A DNA stretch of 64,000 nt from Campylobacter showae (GCF_900699785.1 NZ_LR535679.1:2096581-2160580); one strand, 5' to 3'; positions 36,399 to 45,396 are shown, numbered from the stretch's first letter. Made by a program: numbers and translations. The notes: generated by a model not told the origin, from the sequence alone.

Positions 36399-36842
36399 AT
36401 GAGCTTTGACGTACCAAAAATTTTAATCGTTTTGCTACTGATTGTAATTATTTTGCTGACTTTAAAGCTATTTAAAAAGCAAAAAATCAAGCAAACTAGA
36501 TACAAAAGCGATAGCGGCGATACGGTAAAAAGCCGTGCCGAGCTCATCGTGGCAAATTGGCTGTTTTACCGCGGCATAGATTTTATCTACGAGAAAAAAG
36601 CGCCGACCAAAGAGCGCGTCGTTAGCGATTTTTACCTTACGCAAAGCAAAATTTATATCGAATTTTGGGGACTTGAGACGCCGCAATACCTAAAAAGAAA
36701 AAGCAAAAAAATCAAAATTTATAAGAAAAACCGCCTAAAACTTATCCAAATGAACGACGACAGCCTGCGCGATTTAAACGTATTTTTTGCTAAAGAATTT
36801 GCAAGGCTCGGCGCAAAATATCAAATCAAGCCAAAACAGTAA
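36399..36842 (+). CDS. Membrane-anchored PD-(D/E)XK nuclease-like protein
   Basis: The 147-residue protein begins with one strongly hydrophobic segment (residues 8-25) followed by a very basic stretch, then a small domain with the pattern of PD-(D/E)XK nuclease folds: SRAEL (Glu48), an FIYEKKAP strand (about 62-69), SDFYL (Asp77) and YIEFWG (Glu88, then Trp-Gly). That E...D...E-x-x-G layout is shared with a group of small nuclease-like domains fused to helicases. The domain should lie on the cytoplasmic side. Function is unproven. The frame opens at a TTG (36393), but ATG 36399 is preferred. It lies 61 bases after the tRNA pair and may be read from the tRNA promoter. Confidence 0.6.
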   Translation: MSFDVPKILIVLLLIVIILLTLKLFKKQKIKQTRYKSDSGDTVKSRAELIVANWLFYRGIDFIYEKKAPTKERVVSDFYLTQSKIYIEFWGLETPQYLKRKSKKIKIYKKNRLKLIQMNDDSLRDLNVFFAKEFARLGAKYQIKPKQ

Positions 36843-37549
36843 AATTTATCAAATTTAAATGCTTCCGTCTTTGTCGCAAATTTGTATGCAAATGCGTCGA
36901 TTAGTACAAAATACAAGAAAGAGGAGGTTGAATTTGGCGGATATAAGATTTATTAAATTAGAAAATCGACTATTTAAAAGTGTTTGCGGTTGTTCGAAAA
37001 AACAGATTTAAGTGTCGGTATCGCAACCGTAGTTGTCGGTCTGGGAGTGGGTGATAAAACCGTGCGAGTAAAGCGCGAGGTAGGATGTTAAGATGACTTA
37101 CCGCTCGCGTAACGTCAAACAGGCGTGTCTGCACTTTTAGGTCGGCAATTTTTTTCCAAAATAGTAAGCAGTCGGCGGCGAGTTTGATCAAATTTGGTCG
37201 TCGTCATAAAAACAGCCAAACTCCTACCGTCTGCCTTTTTTAAAGGTTTGGCAAATTTAACCAAAACAAAGACGCGCAAAATTTACCTCACGCATATTAT
37301 TATCGCTAAACTGAACATTAGCATTTTCAAGGTGCGGGTTATACCCAAAATCGGTCAAATTTGATAAATCCGTAAAAATTAAACAAAAACTTACAAGCCT
37401 GGTCGCTTCGTTTAAATTTAACCAAAATTCGTTTGCACCGCGTCTGACTACGTCTAAAAGTCCGTAAAATCTCAATCCAAGTCCGCGTAAAAGCCTAAAT
37501 TTAAAGCTAAAAATGTATAATTATCCTAAATTTTAAACAAGGAATAACA
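36843..37549. other. 700-base region without a clear gene; strong SD and 25-codon frame at 36934
   Basis: No protein-like frame covers this stretch. It contains a very strong ribosome-site string (GAGGAGG, 36921-36927) followed by a TTG-started frame of only 25 codons (36934-37011), and an imperfect hairpin near 37066-37110 (GCGAGGTA-type arm against TACCGCTCGC). The right part is AAATTT-rich, and TATAAT at 37516 starts the ribBA promoter. It could hold a small RNA or the remains of a gene; neither is established. Confidence 0.4.
37516..37521 (+). promoter_or_regulatory. -10 element for ribBA
   Basis: TATAAT lies 29 bases before the ribBA ATG, preceded by TTTAAAGCT and an A/T-rich tract, as in Campylobacter sigma-70 promoters. 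Confidence 0.6.
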
Positions 37550-38560
37550 ATGGATAGAGTAGAGCAGGCCATAAACGACATCAAAAACGGCAAAATGGTC
37601 GTCATGGTCGACGACGAGGATCGCGAAAATGAGGGCGATCTCGTATTTGCGGCGACCTTTAGCGATACGCAAAAGGTAAATTTCGCCATAACTCACGCAA
37701 AAGGCGTGCTGTGCCTTGCGCTAAACGAGGAGATCGCAAAGAGGCTTGAGCTAAATTTAATGGTGGATAAAAACACGTCCTGCCACGAGACGGCGTTTAC
37801 CGTCACCATAGACGCCAAAAACACGACCACGGGCGTGAGCGCCTACGAGCGCGACGTCACGATCCGCCTAGCGGCCGATCCGATGTCAAAGCCGGAGGAT
37901 TTCGTGCGCCCTGGACATATCTTCCCGCTCATCGCTAAAAAAGGCGGCGTGCTAAGCCGCACGGGACACACCGAAGGCTCGGTGGATCTATGCAAGCTTG
38001 CCGGCCTAACGCAAGCAGCCGTCATCTGCGAGATCGTAAAAGAGGACGGAAATATGGCTCGCAGACCCGATCTAGAGGCGTTTTGCGAGAAATTCGGGCT
38101 AAATATGGTCTCGGTTTCCGAGCTCGTGCAGTACCGTCTAAAACACGAAAGCCTAATCGAGATAAAAGAAAAAAGCGCGGCTAAGATAGTAGGCTTTGAC
38201 GCCCTAAAATGCGAGATCCTAGATCACAAGGGCGAGCGCCACTATGCCTTTGTTTTCGGCGAGATAAAGGATAAAACCGCGGTCAAATTTCATCAAATTT
38301 CAAGCGATGTAGAGCTGCTTTGCTCGGATAAATTTGACGATTTGCGCGGTTCGCTCGAGTATCTAGCTAAAAACGGCGGTGTCGCGGTGTTTTTACAAGG
38401 CGAGGAGAAGTGCGGCGGACAGGTCAAGGACTACGGCATCGGGGCGCAAATTTTACACAAACTAGGCGTCAGCCGCATCGAGCTTTTAAGCGCGAATAAG
38501 AACAAAGATTTTGTTGCGTTAAAGGGCTTTGGACTTGATATCGCGGGTTACAAAGAATAA
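37550..38560 (+). CDS. ribB: 3,4-dihydroxy-2-butanone-4-phosphate synthase with decayed GTP cyclohydrolase II domain
   Basis: The N-terminal domain (about residues 1-205) makes the four-carbon riboflavin precursor from ribulose 5-phosphate: [10 protein letters not shown] (21-30), [13 protein letters not shown] (77-89), RPGHIFPL (120-127) and [11 protein letters not shown] (137-147) are complete. The C-terminal domain (about 206-336) aligns with GTP cyclohydrolase II ([14 protein letters not shown], 294-307), but the zinc Cys cluster R-C-D-C-G is replaced by DKFDDLRG (260-267) and the QEGRGIGL loop by QGEEKCGG (283-290), so it should be inactive as a cyclohydrolase. Similar degenerate RibBA proteins are known in Helicobacter and Campylobacter. 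The following kinase gene starts inside its last 32 bases. Confidence 0.92.
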   Translation: MDRVEQAINDIKNGKMVVMVDDEDRENEGDLVFAATFSDTQKVNFAITHAKGVLCLALNEEIAKRLELNLMVDKNTSCHETAFTVTIDAKNTTTGVSAYERDVTIRLAADPMSKPEDFVRPGHIFPLIAKKGGVLSRTGHTEGSVDLCKLAGLTQAAVICEIVKEDGNMARRPDLEAFCEKFGLNMVSVSELVQYRLKHESLIEIKEKSAAKIVGFDALKCEILDHKGERHYAFVFGEIKDKTAVKFHQISSDVELLCSDKFDDLRGSLEYLAKNGGVAVFLQGEEKCGGQVKDYGIGAQILHKLGVSRIELLSANKNKDFVALKGFGLDIAGYKE

Positions 38561-39629
38561 CGCAAGCGGGCCTAGCGAGGTCGCGCGAGCCTTTGCCAAG
38601 ACGCTAAATTTGGGGCTTTTGTACGCGGATAAAAAAGGCGTCATAAAATTTATAAATAAAAAATTCGAGCGGATTTTCGCTCTGACGCCAAAAATTTTTT
38701 ACGGAGCTAAATTTGACGATATGATCGCTGCGGCGCAGGGGCTGGGCGAGCTAAAAAGCTTTGAAAATCTCAAAAATAGCCCGCTAAACTCGAGCGATTT
38801 TATCGTAAAAAAGGGTGAAAAAAGCTTCAGGCTAAACGTCTCGAACGTGCTTGAGGGCGGGGTGAAATTTGACGGATTTATCCTCGCGGTCACCGATGTC
38901 ACGCACGAAAAGGAGCTCGAAAAAAAGGAGCTTGAGCAAAGGCGCTCGGTGCTAGTTCACGCCAAAACCGCGCTGGTAGGCGAGATGATAAACTCCATCT
39001 CGCATCAGCAGCGCCAACCTCTAAGCGCGCTGGGGCTGTATCTAGATAACATCGAGGAGTGCGCGAGTGAGGGCGAATTTGAGCGCATACCCGCTCAAAT
39101 AGCAGCCTGCAAAAAGAGCCTAAGGCTCATGGATGAAACGATAAAGGCGTTTAGAAATTTTTACGCCAGTGGCGAGGGGGCTGTGAAATTTGATCTCGTT
39201 AATATCATAAACGAGCTTATTTTGATAGTTAGACCCGAGCTAAACTCTCACGGTATCGAGCTAAAATTTACCTACGAGGGCGGCAAATACGAGCTAAAAA
39301 GCGTCGCTAGCTACGTGAGGCAGATCCTACTCTCCTTGCTCTCAAACGCTAAGGACGCATTGGTTGAGGGCGGATGCGAAACGCCGCAAATTTTGATCGA
39401 GCTAAAGAGAGCGGGCGAGCTATTTTGCGTGAGCGTGAGCGATAACGGCGGCGGAGTCAAGGCGGATAGCGATAAAATTTTCGAGCCGTTTTTTACGACG
39501 AAAAATATGGGCACGGGCACGGGGCTAAACGTAGCTAGGGAGCTCGCCGTAAAAAAGTTAGGCGGCTCGCTGGAGCTTGAAAGTGCGGCGAATCCGACTA
39601 AATTTACGCTATTTTTGGGCGAAATTTAG
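38529..39629 (+). CDS. Cytoplasmic PAS-domain sensor histidine kinase
   Basis: The 366-residue protein has no membrane segment. An N-terminal PAS domain (about residues 25-130, LGLLYADKKGVIKFINKKFERIFALTP) precedes a dimerisation helix with the phosphorylated His in SISHQQRQPLSALGL (about 156-170), then the ATPase domain with N box LLSLLSNAKDAL, G1 DNGGG and FEPFFTTKNMGTGTGL. TTG starts at 38529 and 38535 are both possible, AAAGGG standing just before; either way it overlaps ribB. The OmpR-type regulator gene follows at 65 bases and is its probable partner. The input signal is unknown; PAS domains often sense redox state or oxygen. Confidence 0.85.
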   Translation: MDLISRVTKNNASGPSEVARAFAKTLNLGLLYADKKGVIKFINKKFERIFALTPKIFYGAKFDDMIAAAQGLGELKSFENLKNSPLNSSDFIVKKGEKSFRLNVSNVLEGGVKFDGFILAVTDVTHEKELEKKELEQRRSVLVHAKTALVGEMINSISHQQRQPLSALGLYLDNIEECASEGEFERIPAQIAACKKSLRLMDETIKAFRNFYASGEGAVKFDLVNIINELILIVRPELNSHGIELKFTYEGGKYELKSVASYVRQILLSLLSNAKDALVEGGCETPQILIELKRAGELFCVSVSDNGGGVKADSDKIFEPFFTTKNMGTGTGLNVARELAVKKLGGSLELESAANPTKFTLFLGEI

Positions 39630-39694
39630 ACGAGGCGATAAATTTGAAAATTAGTTTGCAAACTTAAGAAACACAAGCAAGAAACGAGGCTAGC

Positions 39695-40423
39695 GTGTAT
39701 AGCAAAATAAAAAATATCTTAAACGGCGTAAATTTGCTCATCGTCGAGGATGACGAGAGCCTGCGCGAAAGTATCAAAATATCGGTCGAAAACTACGTGA
39801 GCGAGGTTTACGCCTGCGCAAATGCCAAAGAAGCGCTGGAAGTTTTTGAAGTAAAGGGCGTAAATTTGGTGCTTTCAGATATCAACATGCCGCATATGAA
39901 CGGGCTTGAGATGGCGGCTCGCATAAGGGGGCTGGATAAAGACGTGCCCATTATTTTTCTCACTGCATATGATAGCGACGAGAACGTGCTTAGCGCGATA
40001 GAGCTAGGGAGTTTTGGCGTGCTAAAAAAGCCGTTTGAAAAGCGCGATCTAATCATGCAAATGAGCTTTGCGGCGAATAAATTTAAAAACGATTTCGCGG
40101 AGGTCGATCTAAAAAACGGCTTTAAATTTAACGCCTTTAGTAGGCAGCTAACAAAGGGCGGCGAGCCCGTGGCGCTAACGAAAAAAGAGCAAAATTTACT
40201 ACATCTTTTTCTAAAAAATCAGGGCCACATCGTGAGCTTTGAGATGATCGAGTCGTGCGTCTGGCAGGATGGTAGCTGCACTGCCGACGCGATACGAAGC
40301 TTCGTCTATAAACTACGCAAAAAACTCTACCCCGAACTCATCCAAAACGCGCAGGGCAGCGGATATGCGCTTATCCTAGCCGAGCAAAATCAACGAACCG
40401 TGAGTCAAACGAGCTATATCTGA
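39695..40423 (+). CDS. OmpR-family response regulator
   Basis: The 242-residue protein has a receiver domain (LLIVEDDESLRES about residues 14-26; phospho-acceptor Asp62 in VLSDINMPHMNG; switch Thr in FLTAYDS; Lys in LKKPFEK) and a C-terminal winged helix (about 140-235) ending with AIRSFVYKLRKKLYPELIQNAQGSGYALI. The start is GTG, with GAGG six bases before it. It pairs with the PAS kinase upstream. A short hydrophilic tail of about ten residues extends beyond the winged helix. Confidence 0.9.
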   Translation: MYSKIKNILNGVNLLIVEDDESLRESIKISVENYVSEVYACANAKEALEVFEVKGVNLVLSDINMPHMNGLEMAARIRGLDKDVPIIFLTAYDSDENVLSAIELGSFGVLKKPFEKRDLIMQMSFAANKFKNDFAEVDLKNGFKFNAFSRQLTKGGEPVALTKKEQNLLHLFLKNQGHIVSFEMIESCVWQDGSCTADAIRSFVYKLRKKLYPELIQNAQGSGYALILAEQNQRTVSQTSYI

Positions 40424-40531
40424 GGCAAGACGGCTTAATCAAAAATTCATAGTTTAAATACAAAATGCGGCGCTTTTAAATTTGGCGTCTGCAAAGACCG
40501 CAATGATAAATTTAATACAAAACTCGGCGAT

Positions 40532-40537
40532 TATAAT
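40532..40537 (+). promoter_or_regulatory. -10-like element upstream of the DyP peroxidase gene
   Basis: TATAAT about 105 bases before the start codon. The long implied leader makes it uncertain whether this is the main start site. Confidence 0.35.
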
Positions 40538-40642
40538 CCGTTTAAAATTTACGTTTTATTAAAAGCGTAAATTCAGCATAAATTAAAATTTAAGTCGTAA
40601 AATGCGAATTGCTAATTTTAAAATCAACTTTAAGGAGAAAAT

Positions 40643-41569
40643 ATGCAAATAAATTCGCAAGAAGTCACGCAGGCGCCGGGCAATAACACCGTCTTTCAAA
40701 CTTGGTTGCTAAGCGGCGACGAAAACGCCTGTAAAAAGGGCTTTGAGAGGCTTTGCGCTTTGGTTGTAAATTTAAACAAAACGGCTAAAGTAAGGTTTGG
40801 CGCGGAGGCGAACGTAAACTGCGTAATCGGCATCGGGCGCGACGCGTGGCTAAAACTAGGACTCCCGCAACCGCTACCAAAAGAGCTTGTAAATTTTAAA
40901 GCGATAAAAGGCGACAAGCACGAAGCCGTAAGCACCGCGGGCGATATCCATGTGCATATTAGGGCGCTTGATGCGGCGGATTGCTTTGATATGGCGCAAA
41001 ATATAAAGGCCGAGCTTTTTAAATTTGCCAAGCTCGCAGACGAAACTCAGGGTTTTAAATACCACGACGGCAGGGCGATCATCGGCTTTGTAGACGGTAC
41101 GGAAAATCCAAACGGCGAGGATAGAGATTATTTTGCCAAAGTCGGTGACGAGGATGCGAAATTTAAGGGCGGAAGCTATGTGTTTGTACAAAAATATAAA
41201 CACAAAATGAGAGAGTGGAATGCAGCTAGCGTGAGCGAGCAAGAAAAGGTTATCGGCCGCACTAAGGCAGACGATATCGAGATGAGCGAGGATGAAAAGC
41301 CTAGCAACTCGCACTCCGCCGCGGCAAACGTAGGAGATGATAAAAAAGTCGTTCGCGGAAATATGCCTTTTGTCGAGGGGAGCGTGACGGGGACGTACTT
41401 TATCGCGTATGCTAGCACGTTTTCGACGGTTGAAGCGATGCTAAATAAGATGTTTATCGGCGAGCCGCGCGGCAACTATGATAGATTGCTTGATTTTAGT
41501 ACGGCGATGACCGGAGCGCTCTTTTTCGCGCCTACTTTTGATATGCTCTCAAGCTATAGCGCGGAGTAG
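40643..41569 (+). CDS. Dyp-type haem peroxidase
   Basis: Dye-decolourising peroxidases use haem and hydrogen peroxide to oxidise a broad range of substrates. The 308-residue protein has the catalytic motif GFVDGTENP (about residues 148-156, catalytic Asp), the proximal histidine region near SNSHSAA (about 220-227) and the late distal-side arginine (VRGNMPF, about 235-241). Its length fits the cytoplasmic YfeX class. It lacks a signal peptide. An AAGGAG ribosome site precedes the ATG. Likely part of peroxide defence; the physiological substrate is unknown. Confidence 0.92.
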   Translation: MQINSQEVTQAPGNNTVFQTWLLSGDENACKKGFERLCALVVNLNKTAKVRFGAEANVNCVIGIGRDAWLKLGLPQPLPKELVNFKAIKGDKHEAVSTAGDIHVHIRALDAADCFDMAQNIKAELFKFAKLADETQGFKYHDGRAIIGFVDGTENPNGEDRDYFAKVGDEDAKFKGGSYVFVQKYKHKMREWNAASVSEQEKVIGRTKADDIEMSEDEKPSNSHSAAANVGDDKKVVRGNMPFVEGSVTGTYFIAYASTFSTVEAMLNKMFIGEPRGNYDRLLDFSTAMTGALFFAPTFDMLSSYSAE

Positions 41570-41801
41570 GATTTTTGGCCCGCGAACCCTCCTAAATTTC
41601 GGGCGTTTTGCGGGCTACTGCTTTAAATTTTACTTTTAACAACCTTGCCTAATTCGCTTTTAAAATTTAAAACCGAGATTAGTATTTTTTCGTAAGTTTT
41701 TACCGCTAAATTTGCAAATTTTGCTTGCAAATTTACGGCATGAACCGCGCAAATATAAAATTATATTTTCATAAAATCATACTTTCATCATACTTTTCTT
41801 A

Positions 41802-41807
41802 TATAAT
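41802..41807 (+). promoter_or_regulatory. -10 element for the cytochrome c gene
   Basis: TATAAT is 30 bases before the ATG and is preceded by the T-rich tract TACTTTTCTTA, typical for Campylobacter promoters. Confidence 0.6.
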
Positions 41808-41837
41808 CCTTTTACATCTTAAATTTAAGGGAGCAAA

Positions 41838-42416
41838 ATGAAAAAAATCCTACTATCAAGCTTGCTAGCCTGTTCGCTATTTGCGGCGGGCGAGGTGTAT
41901 AGCCCGTCGGTAAAAGACGTTTACGCCGATGCGACGTCGCAAAAAAGCATAGGTAGGCTCTTGCCGACTAATGCCGTAAAAATACTAGCGAACGAGGGCG
42001 ACCGCGTGAAAATCTCCGTTAAAGGCTACCAAAATCCCGCCGTTAGCAACGTCGTTTACTTTAGCGACTCCGAGCGCGTCATCGCCGTGGCGTTTGCCAA
42101 AACCGCGACGCCTGAGATCAAGGTTGTAAAAAAGGGCGCTAACGGCAAATGGGACGAGGTCGAGACTGTGGTCTATGCGCAAAAAGACGGCTTTACGAGC
42201 GATCTAGGCGGGCTTTTTGCTAAGGGCGGCGAGATTTACAAAGAGAGCTGCGGAGTGTGTCATTCGCTACATCAAACCACGCACTACAAGGCAAATCAGT
42301 GGCCTAACCTGCTAAAATCGATGATCGCGCGAACGGCAATCGACAAAGACGACGAGTGGCTGGTAATACAGTACTTGCAAAAGCACTCTGCCGACGTGAA
42401 CGTGGCGAAAAAGTAA
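41838..42416 (+). CDS. Periplasmic monohaem c-type cytochrome, partner of the TorA-like reductase
   Basis: The 192-residue protein has a signal peptide (MKKILLSSLLACSLFAAGE), an N-terminal domain of unknown fold (about residues 20-125) and a C-terminal cytochrome c domain with a single haem motif C-G-V-C-H (about 138-142) and a possible axial Met in LLKSMIARTA (about 156-165). In C. jejuni the corresponding pair Cj0265c/Cj0264c passes electrons from the quinol pool to TMAO and DMSO; the same order is seen here. The next gene is 420 bases away and has its own leader, so the two may not be one simple transcript. Confidence 0.87.
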   Translation: MKKILLSSLLACSLFAAGEVYSPSVKDVYADATSQKSIGRLLPTNAVKILANEGDRVKISVKGYQNPAVSNVVYFSDSERVIAVAFAKTATPEIKVVKKGANGKWDEVETVVYAQKDGFTSDLGGLFAKGGEIYKESCGVCHSLHQTTHYKANQWPNLLKSMIARTAIDKDDEWLVIQYLQKHSADVNVAKK

Positions 42417-42738
42417 AAAGCGGTGCGTAAATTTGACGAGGATTTACGCCTGGTGCGCTCCCAAACGGACGAGATTTGCGGGAGCTAGATTTTTATAAAA
42501 GCCGTTTTTTTAAACGCCGAATTTGAAGGTTCGGCGGATGGTAAATTTAGCGCGTAAGACGAGATGCGCGCTAAATTTGAGCGGCAGCTTTGCGGGCTAG
42601 GTTGCGCGAACGAGGCTTTTAGCCGTCAAATTTGACTCGCTGGACTAGAAAGCGGTCAAATTTGAGCGTAAAAGCTTAAATTTGAGTCCGTGCAAAAGAC
42701 CGGCTTTGCCAGTTTGTGAAGTAAATTTTAACAGGGTA
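42417..42738. other. Intergenic stretch with hairpin, before the torA leader
   Basis: About 320 bases without a gene. GCGTAAAT (42425-42432) and ATTTACGC (42442-42449) form an 8-bp hairpin nine bases after the cytochrome stop, a possible terminator without a U-run. The rest is AAATTT-rich and leads into a structured leader (42739-42833). Confidence 0.45.
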
Positions 42739-42833
42739 CCCTACGCAGTAGGGACTTTAGGTGGGTGCAGGGAGCGCTTGCGCTTCCGCTCGGAGGTCGG
42801 ATTTTATTCGACCGAGAAATAAAAATAGGAGAG
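42739..42833 (+). promoter_or_regulatory. Structured 5' leader of the TorA-like gene
   Basis: Three adjacent foldable elements precede the ribosome site: CCCTAC-GCA-GTAGGG (42739-42753), a GGAGCGC...GCGCTTCC element (42771-42787), and CTC-(GGA)-GGTCG / CGACC-GAG (42789-42816) with a nine-base AT loop. The AGGAGAG ribosome site (42827-42833) remains single-stranded. The last hairpin has no U-run. A molybdenum-cofactor or other cis-regulatory RNA is conceivable, but I could not match it to a known class. Confidence 0.45.
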
Positions 42834-42837
42834 AAAA

Positions 42838-45396
42838 ATGAACCTACAAAGACGAAATGTATTAAAAGGCGGAGCGGCTCTTGCGGCAGCTCCTTTGTTT
42901 TCTAGCGTAACGGCGTCAAATTTACTCGGCGCCGAGCTAAATACGGCAAACGTACGTAACGGCGAGGTGCTAACAGCTGCTCACTGGGGCATGCTAAAAG
43001 TTAGCGTCAAAGACGGCAAGATCGTAAAATCAGAGCCGTTTCAAAAAACGAGCGAAGTGTATAATCCGCTGCAGCACTACACCGCCGATATGGTCTATAA
43101 ATCACGTATAAAATACCCAATGGTACGCAAAAGCTACCTAGAAAATCCGGATTCGCCAAAGCCTGAGCTAAGAGGTAAGGACGGCTGGGTACGCGTACGC
43201 TACGAAGACGCGATAAAACTAGTAGCTAGAGAGCTAAAAAAGACTAGAAAGCAAAAGGGGCTAGAGGGCGTGTTTGCGGGTAGCTACGGCTGGAAATCAA
43301 GCGGTAACGTGCATAACTCGAGAATTTTACTTCATAGATTTATGAACCTTAGCGGCGGATTCGTGGGGTCTCTGGGCGATTATTCTACGGGAGCTAGCCA
43401 GGTCATCATGCCTCACGTCGTGGGCAGCATCGAGGTATATGAGCAGCAGACCAGCTGGCCTGTGGTACTAGAAAACTCAAAAGTAGTCGTCATTTGGGGT
43501 GCAAACCCGGTGGCAACCCTTCGCATAGCGTGGACAAGCACCGACGAGCAGGGCTTTAAGTACTTTGAAGAGCTAAAAAAACGCAGCGACATAAAAGTCA
43601 TAATAATCGACCCTATAAGAAGCGAAACGGCGCAGTACTTTGATAAGGCCGAGTGGATCGCTCCGGTGCCAAACACCGACACTGCGATGATGCTAGGCAT
43701 GATGCACTACCTATACGAGAGCGGCAAATACGATAAAAACTTCATCGAAACCTATACGAGTGGCTTTGATAAATTCCTGCCGTATCTGCTCGGTAAAACC
43801 GACGGCACGCCTAAAAATTTGGAGTGGGCAAGCAAAATTTGCGGCCTAAAAGCAAGCCTCATAAAAGAGCTTGCGGACACTTTCTGCGCTAACCGCACGA
43901 TGATAATGAGCGGTTGGGGTATGCAGCGCGCGCATCACGGCGAGCAGCCGCACTGGGCGATGGTAACTTTGGCGGCTATGCTAGGACAGATCGGGCTTCC
44001 GGGCGGAGGTTTTGGCCTTAGCTACCACTACTCAAACGGCGGCGCTCCGACTTGCAAAGGCGCAGTCATCGGCGGCGTAAATAGCGCAAGCGTGGGTAAA
44101 TTTAACGACGAGGGCGAGTTTATCGGTACCGATAGCGGAGAATTTGACGCAAACGGCCGCTTCGTTGCTAAGGCTGCAGCGGTTGCGGGTACGGGTCAAA
44201 GCTGGCTGCAAAAGGCGACAAACTATGCATTCCCCGTCGCTCGTATCGCGGACGCTCTGCTAAATCCTGGCAAAGTGATCGATCACGACGGCAAGAAAAT
44301 AACGTATCCGGATATCGACTTTATCTACTGGGTCGGCGGCAATCCTTTTGCTCATCATCAAGAGACCAACCGCCTGCTAGAAGCGTGGCGCAAACCTCGC
44401 ACGGTAGTCGTAAACGAAGCTTACTGGACTCCGACGGCTAAGATGGCTGATATTGTATTCCCGACTACTACGGCGTACGAGCGCAACGACGTCACGATGA
44501 CGGGCGACTACTCGAATATGAACATAGTGCCGATGAAGCAAGTCGTGGAAAAATACGGCGAAGCGCGTGACGATTATCAAATTTTCGTCGATCTTTGCAA
44601 GGCATACGCTAAAAATTTAGTCGTAGCCTACACCGACAACGGCAAGGACGAATTTGACTGGATTAAGGAGTACTACGGCGCGGCGTACGAGCAGGTTAAA
44701 GCCATACCTGATTTTGAAACCGATATGAAGCCATTTGAGGAGTTTTGGAATGAAAATAAGCCGGTAACTTTTGCCTCGACGCCTGAGAGCGATATGTGGG
44801 TGAGATTTGGCGAGTTTAGAGAGGATCCGGTGCTAAATCCTCTAGGAACGCCAAGCGGCCTAATCGAAATTTACTCTGAAACCATCGAGAAAATGGGCTA
44901 TGACGACTGCAAAGCGCATCCGATGTGGTTTGAGCCGATCGAGTGGCTAGGCATGAAAGATAAACCTGCCGAGCTACACATGCTAAGCCCGCATCCGACC
45001 GATCGCCTCCACTCGCAGCTAAACCAAACCTCTCTGCGCGTAAACTACGCGATCGCAAACCGCGAGCCGATCTGGATACACCCTAAAGACGCCGCGAAAA
45101 AAGGTATCAAAACGGGCGATTTGGTTAGGGTATTTAACGCGCGCGGCGAAGTGCTAGCGGGCGCATACGTGACGCAAGATATCAAAGAGGGCGTCGTGAA
45201 GCTTGCTGAGGGCGTATGGTACGACGGATTTGACGCGGGTCTTTGCAAAAACGGCTCGCCAAACGTCCTAACCATAGATATCCCGACTAGCAAGCTAGGA
45301 AACGGTAACATCAGCCACACTGCGCTTGTAAATATCGAGAAATTTACGGGCAAGGCGCCTGAGCTAACGGCGTTTAGCGATCCGAAATTCGCTTAA
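42838..45396 (+). CDS. torA: Molybdopterin oxidoreductase, TMAO/DMSO (biotin sulfoxide) reductase type
   Basis: The 852-residue protein begins with a twin-arginine signal (LQRRNVLKGGAALAAAPLF) and is a member of the DMSO reductase family carrying Mo-bis(MGD). No Fe-S Cys motif is present at the N terminus, as in TorA/BisC. LGDYSTGASQVIMPHVVGS (about residues 180-198) contains the Ser expected to bind molybdenum; VIWGANPVATLRIAW, MSGWGMQRAHHGEQPHWAMV and the C-terminal LSPHPTDRLHSQLNQT and HPKDAAKKGI segments bind the two pterins. It should act in the periplasm, receiving electrons from the cytochrome c encoded upstream. N-oxide and S-oxide reduction is the likely role. A strong terminator follows. 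Confidence 0.9.
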   Translation: MNLQRRNVLKGGAALAAAPLFSSVTASNLLGAELNTANVRNGEVLTAAHWGMLKVSVKDGKIVKSEPFQKTSEVYNPLQHYTADMVYKSRIKYPMVRKSYLENPDSPKPELRGKDGWVRVRYEDAIKLVARELKKTRKQKGLEGVFAGSYGWKSSGNVHNSRILLHRFMNLSGGFVGSLGDYSTGASQVIMPHVVGSIEVYEQQTSWPVVLENSKVVVIWGANPVATLRIAWTSTDEQGFKYFEELKKRSDIKVIIIDPIRSETAQYFDKAEWIAPVPNTDTAMMLGMMHYLYESGKYDKNFIETYTSGFDKFLPYLLGKTDGTPKNLEWASKICGLKASLIKELADTFCANRTMIMSGWGMQRAHHGEQPHWAMVTLAAMLGQIGLPGGGFGLSYHYSNGGAPTCKGAVIGGVNSASVGKFNDEGEFIGTDSGEFDANGRFVAKAAAVAGTGQSWLQKATNYAFPVARIADALLNPGKVIDHDGKKITYPDIDFIYWVGGNPFAHHQETNRLLEAWRKPRTVVVNEAYWTPTAKMADIVFPTTTAYERNDVTMTGDYSNMNIVPMKQVVEKYGEARDDYQIFVDLCKAYAKNLVVAYTDNGKDEFDWIKEYYGAAYEQVKAIPDFETDMKPFEEFWNENKPVTFASTPESDMWVRFGEFREDPVLNPLGTPSGLIEIYSETIEKMGYDDCKAHPMWFEPIEWLGMKDKPAELHMLSPHPTDRLHSQLNQTSLRVNYAIANREPIWIHPKDAAKKGIKTGDLVRVFNARGEVLAGAYVTQDIKEGVVKLAEGVWYDGFDAGLCKNGSPNVLTIDIPTSKLGNGNISHTALVNIEKFTGKAPELTAFSDPKFA

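Noticed and set aside
36970..37475. Two minus-strand open frames of about 72 codons in the gap before ribBA.
   Set aside because: No ribosome sites, no hydrophobic or domain pattern, composition like the surrounding spacer.
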